23,048 nt of DNA, taken from assembly GCA_016303095.1 (NCBI GenBank), contig JAEDMH010000021.1:1-23048 (forward strand), given 5' to 3'. The stretch is from Lentisphaeria bacterium. GTDB lineage: Bacteria > Verrucomicrobiota > Lentisphaeria > Oligosphaerales > Oligosphaeraceae. The notes under the pieces were generated by a model. That model did not search any database. It was not told where the DNA came from and was given only the letters and a program-made list of their open reading frames with translations. Shown piece after piece: positions 16,853-23,048 of the stretch (the stretch's first letter is position 1; each line of letters opens with the position of its first letter). A program made the translations under genes and the position numbers.

Positions 16853-18184
16853 ATGGACTTCATCCCCATCCCCCCAGGCCTCCAGACCCGCTTCTGCCTC
16901 ATCGGCGAGAATATCCTCCCCCAGATCCCGGCCCTCCTCCGGCAAACCTGGCCCCAAGATCCCCTGCCTCTCCGGCTGGTGGCGGACGACAACACCTGGA
17001 AGGCGGCGGGAGAACCGCTGCAACGCCTCCTGGAAGAGAGCGGCCTGAAGGTGGACGCCCCCTTCCTCTTTCCCGCCGAGCCCCCCTTCCACGCCGAATA
17101 TTCCCTGGTGGAACGTCTCCGGGAACCCCTCCAGGGGCACCGCCCCGTGGCCGTGGGCTCCGGCACCATTAACGACCTGGTGAAGCGCTGCACCTTCGAA
17201 CTGGGGATGGATGGCTATCTCTGCTGCGCCACCGCCCCCTCCGTGGACGGCTATACCTCCGCTGGCGCCGCCATCACCAAAGACGGCCTGAAGCAGACCC
17301 TGCCCTGCCCCGCCCCCCTGGTCATCGTGGCGGACACCCGAGTCCTGGCCACCGCTCCCTTCCCCATGACCGCCGCCGGCTATGCGGATTTGGCCGCCAA
17401 GGTTCCCGCGGGGGGGGACTGGCGCATTGCGGAAGCCCTAGGCATCACTCCCCTGGAGCCGGTGGCCTGGGGCATGGTGCAGAAGGAACTCCCCCAATGG
17501 CTGGACGCCCCGGAGCGCCTTCCCCAAGGAGATCCCCAGGCCCTCCGCCAACTCTTCCTGGGCCTCTGCCAGACCGGCTTCGCCATGCAGCATATGCGGG
17601 ACTCCCGCCCCGCCTCCGGCGCGGAGCATCTCTATAGCCATTGCTGGGAGATGCGGGACATTCGGAAGGACGGGATTCAGCCCTCCCACGGCTTCAAGGT
17701 GGCGGTGGGCTCCCTCATCACCACGGCCCTCATGGAAGCGGTCTACTTCCAGACCTCCACGGAGGAGCTGGCAACCCTGGCCGCCCAGGCTCCTCTCCTC
17801 ACCCCGGAGACCCGCGCCGCCCAGGTCCGGGAATTTCTGGGGGGCACCCTCTTCGAGGACAGCGCCTTGAAGGTCTCCTTGGAGAAGCTGCCCCGGGGAG
17901 AGGAGGCGACGGCGCGCCGGAATGCCCTCCTGGCCACCCACGGCCCCCTGGCCTCCACCCTCCGAAAGCAGCTCCTGCCCCTGGGAGAACTGAAGAGACG
18001 CCTTCAGACCCTGGGATGCCCCGCCTCCCTGCCGGAAATCGGACTCCCGGAGGAAGATCTGCGCTTCACCACCTACGGGGCCGGCATGATCCGCAACCGC
18101 TACACCATCCTGGATGTCCTCACCGATCTGGGATTGACCGACCACTTCTGTTCCCTGGCCACGTCCTTGCTTCACCAGGCCTAG
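16853..18184 (+). CDS. AraM/EgsA-family glycerol-1-phosphate dehydrogenase-like enzyme
   Basis: The protein belongs to the iron/zinc polyol dehydrogenase superfamily, closest to AraM/EgsA, which reduces dihydroxyacetone phosphate to sn-glycerol-1-phosphate. It has 443 residues. The nucleotide-binding segment VGSGTINDLVK is followed by the family signatures ATAPSVDGYTSAGAAI, VADTRVLATAPFPMTAAGYADL and GDWRIAEAL. Likely metal ligands are Asp189, His259/His263 in EHLYSH and His279 in SHGFKVAVG. It lies 16 bases after the GH2 gene and 29 bases before the fucosidase gene, so it is co-transcribed with glycosidases, as araM is in the Bacillus subtilis arabinose operon. The real substrate here could be another phosphorylated sugar or polyol. 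Confidence 0.85.
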   Translation: MDFIPIPPGLQTRFCLIGENILPQIPALLRQTWPQDPLPLRLVADDNTWKAAGEPLQRLLEESGLKVDAPFLFPAEPPFHAEYSLVERLREPLQGHRPVAVGSGTINDLVKRCTFELGMDGYLCCATAPSVDGYTSAGAAITKDGLKQTLPCPAPLVIVADTRVLATAPFPMTAAGYADLAAKVPAGGDWRIAEALGITPLEPVAWGMVQKELPQWLDAPERLPQGDPQALRQLFLGLCQTGFAMQHMRDSRPASGAEHLYSHCWEMRDIRKDGIQPSHGFKVAVGSLITTALMEAVYFQTSTEELATLAAQAPLLTPETRAAQVREFLGGTLFEDSALKVSLEKLPRGEEATARRNALLATHGPLASTLRKQLLPLGELKRRLQTLGCPASLPEIGLPEEDLRFTTYGAGMIRNRYTILDVLTDLGLTDHFCSLATSLLHQA

Positions 18185-18213
18185 CCTCCCTTCCCCCCCC
18201 CACACACACGAAT

Positions 18214-19560
18214 ATGGACCCCCTCTCCTCCTTCGGCAAAGGCGACATCCGCTGGTTCACCCACGATCGCTTCGGCATGTTCATCCACTGGGGACTCTAC
18301 TCCATGCCCGCCCGGCATGAATGGGTCCGCCATGAAGAATCCATCCCCGACGACAAGTACCAGATCTACTTCGATCTCTTCAATCCCGATCTCTTCCAGC
18401 CCCGGGAATGGGCCCGGGCCGCCCGGGAGGCCGGCATGAAATACTTCATCATCACCGTGAAGCACCACGAGGGATTCTGCCTCTGGGACACCCAGTACAC
18501 CGACTTCAAAATCACCAACACCCCCTTCGGCAGAGACGCCCTCCGGGAAATCGTGGACGCCTTCCGGGCCGAGGGACTCCATGTGGGATTCTACTACTCC
18601 CTCCTGGATTGGCACCACCCCGATTTCACCGTGGACGCCTGCCATCCCCTCCGAAAACTCCCGGACCGGGCCGCCTTGAACCAGGGACGGGACATGCGCC
18701 GCTACGCCCAATACATGCGGGACCAGGTCACGGAACTGCTCACCAACTACGGAAAGGTGGACATCCTCTGGTTCGACTTCTCCTACAAGCCCAAGCCCGG
18801 CAGCCCCGACCAAGTCTGGGGCAAGGACCATCCCGAACGCAGCAGCTGGGACGGCAAGGGCCACGAGGAATGGGAATCCGAGGAGATGGTGAAGCTGGTG
18901 CGCTCCCTCCAGCCCCACATCATCCTCAACAACCGCCTGGATCTCCCCGGCGTGGGCGACATCGTCACCCCCGAGCAGTACACCCCCGACTCCCCCATGA
19001 AGGACGAGCTGGGACGCCCCGCCGTCTGGGAGGGATGCCACACCTTCTCCGGCTCCTGGGGATACTATCGGGACGAGATGACCTGGAAGTCCGGAAAGCA
19101 GTGCGTGGATCTCCTCATCAACCACGTCTCCCGGAACGGGAACGTCCTCATGAACGTGGGCCCCACCAGCCGGGGATATCTGGACGACCGGGCCAAGGAA
19201 CGGCTGGCGGACTACGCCCAGTGGATGAAATACAACAGCCGTTCCATCTACGGATGCGGCGCCGCCCCGGAGGAATACCCCGAACCCCGGGATTGCCGAT
19301 ACACCTACAATCCCGAAACCCGCCGACTCTATCTCCACCTGATGAACTGGCCCTACAAGCACATCCTCCTGCCCAAGATGGCCGGAAAGATCCGGTATGC
19401 CCAGTTCCTCCACGACGGCAGCGAGGTGCTCTTCCGGGAAAACAGCAAGGAAGTCAACGTCGCCCTCCACGCCCAGTGTCCGGAAGGAGACGTGGCTCTG
19501 GAGTTGCCGGTGATCCAGCCCCCCCAGGTCACCCCCGTCATCGAACTCATCCTGAAGTAG
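18214..19560 (+). CDS. GH29 alpha-L-fucosidase
   Basis: This retaining exo-enzyme removes L-fucose from glycan ends. The 448-residue product has the GH29 barrel: RWFTHDRFGMFIHWGLYS at the start, the AGMKYFIITVKHHEGFCLWDT motif, and the predicted nucleophile Asp188 in ILWFDFSY. A short C-terminal beta domain follows (about 375-448). There is no signal peptide, so it acts in the cytoplasm on imported fucosylated oligosaccharides. The ATG has a C-rich leader; the frame is open far upstream only because it overlaps the preceding gene in another frame. Along with the GH2 enzyme it suggests stepwise breakdown of fucosylated beta-galactoside-type glycans, which is inference. Confidence 0.95.
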   Translation: MDPLSSFGKGDIRWFTHDRFGMFIHWGLYSMPARHEWVRHEESIPDDKYQIYFDLFNPDLFQPREWARAAREAGMKYFIITVKHHEGFCLWDTQYTDFKITNTPFGRDALREIVDAFRAEGLHVGFYYSLLDWHHPDFTVDACHPLRKLPDRAALNQGRDMRRYAQYMRDQVTELLTNYGKVDILWFDFSYKPKPGSPDQVWGKDHPERSSWDGKGHEEWESEEMVKLVRSLQPHIILNNRLDLPGVGDIVTPEQYTPDSPMKDELGRPAVWEGCHTFSGSWGYYRDEMTWKSGKQCVDLLINHVSRNGNVLMNVGPTSRGYLDDRAKERLADYAQWMKYNSRSIYGCGAAPEEYPEPRDCRYTYNPETRRLYLHLMNWPYKHILLPKMAGKIRYAQFLHDGSEVLFRENSKEVNVALHAQCPEGDVALELPVIQPPQVTPVIELILK

Positions 19561-19626
19561 GGCCCCCCGGAGACCTCCCCCTCCCTTTTCTTCCCCTGAC
19601 GGGAGGGCGGAGGCGTCCCCCGGGAT

Positions 19627-19632
19627 TATAGT
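19627..19632 (+). promoter_or_regulatory. Possible -10 element upstream of ackA
   Basis: TATAGT matches five of six consensus -10 bases and lies 56 bases before the ackA ATG in an otherwise GC-rich gap. No -35 is visible, so the call is weak; ackA may instead be read through from the glycosidase operon, after which I see no clear terminator. Confidence 0.3.
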
Positions 19633-19688
19633 ACGCCCTCGTTTTTCCCTCCCCCCCCTCTCTCTTATCCCTTTTCTCCTTGGAGACC

Positions 19689-20882
19689 ATGAAAGTCCTG
19701 GTAATCAATTCCGGAAGTTCCTCCCTGAAATTCACCCTCTTCGACATGGCGGATCACTCCGTGCTCTGCAAGGGTCTGGTGGAAAGAATCGGCATGGAGG
19801 GCACGAAGCTGACCTACCAGGCCAAGGGGCAGAAGTTGGAGGAGCCCCTCCAGATTCAGGGGCACAGCGAGGCCCTGGCTCCCATCTGCGCCAAGATGAC
19901 TGACGCCCAAGTGGGGGTCATCGCCGACCTCTCCGAGATCAAGGCCATCGGCCACCGGGTCCTCCACGGCGGCATGGAGTTCACCCAGCCCACCCTGGTG
20001 GACGAGGCGGTGAAAGCGGGCATCCGGAAATGCTTCGTCCTGGGCCCCCTCCACAATCCCGCCAACCTGGGAGGCATCGAAGCCTGCGAGAAGAACTTCC
20101 CCGGCATCCCCAACGTGGCGGTCTTCGACACGGCCTTCCACATGACCATGGAACCCCAGGCCTACCTCTACGCCATCCCCCAGGAATACTACAAGAAATA
20201 CGGGGTGCGGAAATACGGCTTCCACGGCACCAGCCATAAATACGTCTATGGAAGAGTCTGCGAGTTCCTGGGGCTGGATCCCAAGACCGCCCGGGTCATC
20301 TCCTGCCACCTGGGCAACGGCTCCAGCCTCTGCGCCGTCAAGGGCGGACAGGTGGTGGACACCACCATGGGACTGACTCCCCTGGCCGGACTGGTCATGG
20401 GCACCCGCTCCGGAGACGTGGACGCCGCCGTGGTCACCTTCCTCCAGCTCCAGGCCGGCCTCTCCCCCCAGGAGGTGGATACCCTCCTGAACAAAAAGTC
20501 CGGCTTCCTGGGCGTCTCCGGAAAGTCCAGCGACATGCGGGACATCCGGGATCTGCGGGAGAAGGGCGACAAGGATGCCGCCACCGCCTACGATCTCTTC
20601 CTCCATCGCCTGATCCACTACATCGGCGGATACCACCTCCTCCTGGGCGGGGTGGACGCCATCCTCTTCACCGGCGGCATTGGCGAAAACTCCTATGAGA
20701 CCCGGGCGGACATCGTGAAGGCCCTGGCTCCTCTGGGCTGCCGGCTGGACGAAGCCGCCAACGCCTGCCGGGGCAAGGAGACGGTGATCTCCACGGCGGA
20801 CTCCGCCTTCAAGGCCGTGGTCACCCCCACCAACGAAGAGTTGATGATCGCCATGGAAACCGCCCGCCTGGTGGAAGGCTGA
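19689..20882 (+). CDS. ackA: Acetate kinase
   Basis: AckA converts acetyl phosphate and ADP to acetate and ATP, the energy-yielding last step of acetate fermentation. The 397-residue length is typical. Motifs are the start MKVLVINSGSSSLKF with Asn7, AIGHRVLHGG, NVAVFDTAFHMTM, YGFHGTSHKYV, SCHLGNGSSLCAV, the GTRSGDVDAAV segment and LFTGGIGENS near the ATP site. The ATG at 19689 is preceded by TTGGAG with short spacing; a TTG nine bases upstream is in frame but less likely. It is followed by pta after 76 bases. Confidence 0.97.
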   Translation: MKVLVINSGSSSLKFTLFDMADHSVLCKGLVERIGMEGTKLTYQAKGQKLEEPLQIQGHSEALAPICAKMTDAQVGVIADLSEIKAIGHRVLHGGMEFTQPTLVDEAVKAGIRKCFVLGPLHNPANLGGIEACEKNFPGIPNVAVFDTAFHMTMEPQAYLYAIPQEYYKKYGVRKYGFHGTSHKYVYGRVCEFLGLDPKTARVISCHLGNGSSLCAVKGGQVVDTTMGLTPLAGLVMGTRSGDVDAAVVTFLQLQAGLSPQEVDTLLNKKSGFLGVSGKSSDMRDIRDLREKGDKDAATAYDLFLHRLIHYIGGYHLLLGGVDAILFTGGIGENSYETRADIVKALAPLGCRLDEAANACRGKETVISTADSAFKAVVTPTNEELMIAMETARLVEG

Positions 20883-20958
20883 GCCCTCCGGACTTTCTCT
20901 CTTTTCCTCTTTGCCCACACAACAATCCCCCATCGTAGCTTAAGGAAGAATCCAGCTC

Positions 20959-21957
20959 ATGGCGACTCTCATTGAGAACCTGATGGCCAAGGCCACCGCC
21001 GCGTACAAGACTCTGGTGCTCCCCGAGGGACAGGATCCCCGGGTGATCCAGGCGGCGAAAATCATCGGCGAAAAGAAAATGGCAAAGGTGGTGGTTCTGG
21101 CCACCCCCGCCGAACTCCCCGACCCCTCTGTCTTCCAGGGGTTGGACGTGGAAGTGCTGGATTGGACCACCTCCCCCCTCCAGGAAGAGCTGGCCAACCT
21201 CCTCTACGAGCGCCGCAAGGCCAAGGGCATGACCCCCGAAAAGGCCCGTCAGCAGGTGCAGAACCGCCTCTATTTTGCCAACCTGATGCTGAAGAGCGGC
21301 AAGGGTGACGCCATGGTGGCCGGCTCCATCGCCTCCACCGCCGACATGCTCCGCAGCGCCTTCCACTGCATCGGCACCGCCCCCGGCATCAAGAGCGCCT
21401 CCTCCTGCTTCATCATGGATCTGAAGACCCCCGCCCCCAACGGCGAGGAAACCCTCCTCTTCGCAGACTGCGGCGTGAACATCAACCCCGATGCCGACGG
21501 CGTGGTGGACATTGCTCTGGCCACCATGAAGACCTGCCGCCAGCTCCTGGACAAGCAGCCCCGGGTGGCCTTCCTCAGCTGCTCCACCAAGGGAAGCGCC
21601 TCCGATCCCATCATCGAGAAGATGGTGGCGGCCGCCGGAAAGTGCGCCCAGCGGGTGGCCGAGGAAAAGATCGACGCCGTGGTGGACGGGGAACTCCAGG
21701 CCGACGCCGCCCTGGTGCCCAAGGTGGCCGCCCAGAAGGCTCCCAACGGAACCCTCAACGGCACCGCCAACATCCTGGTCTTCCCCGACCTCAACAGCGG
21801 AAACATCTGCTACAAGCTGGTCCAGCGCCTGGCCGGCGCCCAGGCCTACGGCCCCATCCTCCAAGGACTGGCTCTCCCCGTCTCCGACCTCTCCCGGGGC
21901 TGCTCGGCAGAGGATATCGTGGGCGTGGCGGCCATCACTATCTGCCAATCTTTGTAA
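20959..21957 (+). CDS. pta: Phosphate acetyltransferase (short single-domain form)
   Basis: Pta transfers the acetyl group of acetyl-CoA to phosphate, giving acetyl phosphate for AckA. The 332-residue product is the compact catalytic form without the N-terminal regulatory domains of E. coli Pta. It shows LVLPEGQDPRVIQAAKII, DAMVAGSIASTADMLRSAF, LLFADCGVNINPDADGVVDIA, VAFLSCSTKGSA and the C-terminal ANILVFPDLNSGNICYKLVQRLAGAQAYGPILQGL, all typical. AAGGAAG lies about 10 bases before the ATG. An inverted repeat overlaps its stop codon, and tRNA-Arg(CCT) follows on the same strand. Confidence 0.96.
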   Translation: MATLIENLMAKATAAYKTLVLPEGQDPRVIQAAKIIGEKKMAKVVVLATPAELPDPSVFQGLDVEVLDWTTSPLQEELANLLYERRKAKGMTPEKARQQVQNRLYFANLMLKSGKGDAMVAGSIASTADMLRSAFHCIGTAPGIKSASSCFIMDLKTPAPNGEETLLFADCGVNINPDADGVVDIALATMKTCRQLLDKQPRVAFLSCSTKGSASDPIIEKMVAAAGKCAQRVAEEKIDAVVDGELQADAALVPKVAAQKAPNGTLNGTANILVFPDLNSGNICYKLVQRLAGAQAYGPILQGLALPVSDLSRGCSAEDIVGVAAITICQSL

Positions 21958-21981
21958 CTCGTTGCAAATCAAGTAGTTACA
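21953..21981. repeat. Inverted repeat TGTAACT...AGTTACA between pta and tRNA-Arg
   Basis: Perfect 7-bp inverted copies (21953-21959 and 21975-21981) surround a 15-base AT-rich spacer. The left arm contains the pta stop codon. TAGAAT at 21982-21987 directly follows and could be a -10 for the tRNA, although no well-spaced -35 is present. The element could be an operator, a hairpin or a remnant of a recombination site; the sequence alone does not decide. Confidence 0.45.
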
Positions 21982-22002
21982 TAGAATAGACAATCCTTCT
22001 CC

Positions 22003-22078
22003 GCTCCCGTAGCTCAGTGGATAGAGCAGTGGTTTCCTAAACCATTGGTCGGCGGTCCGACTCCGCCCGGGGGTACCA
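22003..22078 (+). tRNA. tRNA-Arg (anticodon CCT)
   Basis: A 76-base cloverleaf: acceptor GCTCCCG/CGGGGGT with two G-T pairs, TA at 8-9, D stem GCTC/GAGC, anticodon stem GTGGT/ACCAT with loop TTCCTAA (anticodon CCT, codon AGG), T stem GGCGG/CCGCC, discriminator A and encoded CCA. The T loop is TCCGACT, so position 55, nearly always T (pseudouridine in the RNA), is C. It is followed by a strong terminator and may be transcribed with pta. Confidence 0.93.
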
Positions 22079-22083
22079 ATCCC

Positions 22084-22122
22084 GCGCCTCCCGTCCCCCT
22101 AGACGGCGAGGCGCTTTTTTTT
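22084..22122 (+). terminator. Intrinsic terminator after tRNA-Arg(CCT)
   Basis: The stem GCGCCTC-CCGTC (22084-22095) pairs with GACGG-C-GAGGCGC (22102-22114) with one bulged C and a 6-base loop, followed by eight T bases (22115-22122). It closes the transcript containing the tRNA and possibly ackA-pta. Confidence 0.92.
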
Positions 22123-22158
22123 CCCCACAACAACACCCGAAATACCCCTCCCCCCCTC

Positions 22159-22186
22159 TTGATTTTTCCCGGGATTTTCCTATACT
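22159..22186 (+). promoter_or_regulatory. Promoter of the pseudopilin gene
   Basis: TTGATT (22159-22164) and TATACT (22181-22186) are 16 bases apart, with four and five consensus matches. The region is AT-rich compared with its surroundings and lies about 40 bases before the ATG, just after the tRNA terminator. Confidence 0.6.
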
Positions 22187-22227
22187 TTCCTCGTTGGTTT
22201 GTTCCCCGTCCCCCCTCCCCGTTTGCC

Positions 22228-22962
22228 ATGAAAAAATCCTTTACCCTCATCGAGCTTCTTGTTGTCATCGCCATCATCGCCATCCTGGCCGCCATGTTGC
22301 TGCCCGCCCTTTCCAAGGCGCGCGCCAAGGCCCGGGCCATCTCCTGCGTCAACAACATGAAGCAGATGGGTCTGGCGGTGGCCATTTACAACCAGGATTA
22401 CGATGACTACTATCCCGCGTACTACCTCAAGAATGACGAGTGGGGCGGCAATGTTCCCTGGATGGTCTGGATGGTGAGATCCAACAATCTCCCCTGGAAG
22501 GTCTTCCGCTGCCCCGCCGCAGGAAAGCCCTCCACCTTCACGGGAAGCAACTGGGGAGAAATCCAGAACTCCTGCAACTACACTTGGCAATACAGCACCT
22601 ACGGCTATCAGCAGGAAAATCACACCAACACCCCCATAAAGCTCACCACACTGCTCAATCTGTGCAAGAACGGGGAAACTCCTGTGATGGTGGCCGATGG
22701 CCCCGACACCAAGTCCACCACCATCACCTGGGATAGCATGACCATCTTCCAGGGCTGGAACGTCCTCTGCCGGGAAGATAGCGACACCGCCTACTACGCC
22801 GCCTCCCGCCGCCACGACGGACTGTGCAATGTCCTGCTCCCCGACACCTCCGTCACCAACCTGAACAAGGGCGCCTTCGACGAGAACTACGGCACCCACA
22901 AGAGCCGCTGGTTCCGCCCCTTCCTCCATGCCACTCTGGGCTGGCTAGGCTGCCAGGACTAA
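22228..22962 (+). CDS. Type II secretion/pseudopilin-like protein with prepilin N-terminus
   Basis: The 244-residue product starts MKKSFTLIELLVVIAIIAIL, a type IV prepilin/pseudopilin signal: a very short basic leader, cleavage before Phe5, Glu at mature position 5 and a hydrophobic helix to about residue 27. The residue before the cleavage site is Ser, not the usual Gly. The rest is a soluble, Trp/Tyr-rich domain (QDYDDYYPAYYL, the CPAAGKPSTF region) ending with RHDGLCNVLLPDTSV, a degenerate form of the H-X9-DG motif seen in the large pseudopilin families of Lentisphaerota and Planctomycetota. It is probably exported by a type II/IV pilus-like system; the exact role is unknown. It is a single gene with its own promoter and no Shine-Dalgarno. 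Confidence 0.88.
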   Translation: MKKSFTLIELLVVIAIIAILAAMLLPALSKARAKARAISCVNNMKQMGLAVAIYNQDYDDYYPAYYLKNDEWGGNVPWMVWMVRSNNLPWKVFRCPAAGKPSTFTGSNWGEIQNSCNYTWQYSTYGYQQENHTNTPIKLTTLLNLCKNGETPVMVADGPDTKSTTITWDSMTIFQGWNVLCREDSDTAYYAASRRHDGLCNVLLPDTSVTNLNKGAFDENYGTHKSRWFRPFLHATLGWLGCQD

Positions 22963-22998
22963 ACGACATCTTGCCGCTGAATATCCCAAAGGGGGGGG

Positions 22999-23048
22999 AA
23001 ATCTAGAAATCTAGAAATCTAGAAATCTAGAAATCTAGAAATCTAGAA
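22999..23048. repeat. Tandem AAATCTAG repeat running off the window end
   Basis: Six perfect copies of the 8-base unit AAATCTAG plus two further bases, preceded by a run of eight G. The array continues beyond the window, so its full length is unknown. Every unit contributes a TCTAGA palindrome. The same unit occurs in degenerate form at 13917-13951. It starts 36 bases after the pseudopilin stop codon. Confidence 0.95.

Noticed and set aside
15073..17193. 706-codon minus-strand frame opposite the GH2 gene
   Set aside because: It is a codon-bias shadow; the plus strand has the catalytic Glu residues and domain order of GH2.
19680..19688. TTG start of ackA three codons upstream
   Set aside because: The family begins MKVLVINSGSSSLKF, and the ATG at 19689 follows a GGAG motif, so the TTG start is unnecessary.
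22999..23048. Possible CRISPR array at the window end
   Set aside because: The repeats are contiguous 8-base units with no spacers and no cas genes nearby; it is a simple tandem repeat.

Overview
The window reads as a stretch of a GC-rich Gram-negative bacterial chromosome. The best guess is a member of the PVC group, most likely Lentisphaerota (Victivallis-like). The reasons are a prepilin-type pseudopilin of the kind expanded in that phylum (22228-22962), intracellular GH2 and GH29 glycosidases, a divergent EF-G resembling the spd/mitochondrial EF-G2 type, and no phage, plasmid or transposon genes. This assignment is inference; no 16S rRNA lies in the window.

Layout. (1) Positions 130-6540, minus strand: a fused str/S10 ribosomal operon read from a clear sigma70-type promoter (6512-6539), in the order rpsL, rpsG, EF-G-like gene, rpsJ, rplC, rplD, rplW, rplB, rpsS. 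It stops at an intrinsic terminator right after rpsS, so tuf is missing and the usual rplV-rpsC-rplP continuation is cut off. (2) Positions 6606-7455, minus strand: an ArfB-like ribosome-rescue factor and, upstream of it, a small unrecognised Cys/Lys-tailed protein with its own promoter and terminator. (3) Positions 7670-12926, plus strand: a tight uvrA-prfC-tlyA cluster. (4) Positions 12965-13136, minus strand: tRNA-Arg(CCG) with promoter and terminator. (5) Positions 13401-14798: a small lipoprotein and a convergent exported, C-terminally anchored protein, separated by a hairpin built from CTAG repeats. (6) Positions 15070-19560, plus strand: a glycan operon of GH2 glycosidase, AraM/EgsA-type dehydrogenase and GH29 alpha-L-fucosidase. 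(7) Positions 19689-21957, plus strand: ackA and pta, which make acetate and ATP from acetyl-CoA. (8) Positions 22003-22962: tRNA-Arg(CCT) with terminator, then the pseudopilin. The window ends inside a tandem AAATCTAG repeat.

Metabolically the plus-strand genes fit a saccharolytic, acetate-producing fermenter that cleaves fucosylated or beta-linked oligosaccharides inside the cell. The most unusual material is in the translation genes. L2 lacks the near-universal His229, S12 carries Arg at position 88 (a classic streptomycin-resistance residue), the EF-G at the fusA locus has altered G1, G4 and domain-IV tip residues, and the ArfB homologue has GGM in place of GGQ. A second genome-scale hint is that many start codons are preceded by a C/pyrimidine-rich tract instead of a Shine-Dalgarno sequence, while most ribosomal-protein genes keep a good Shine-Dalgarno.
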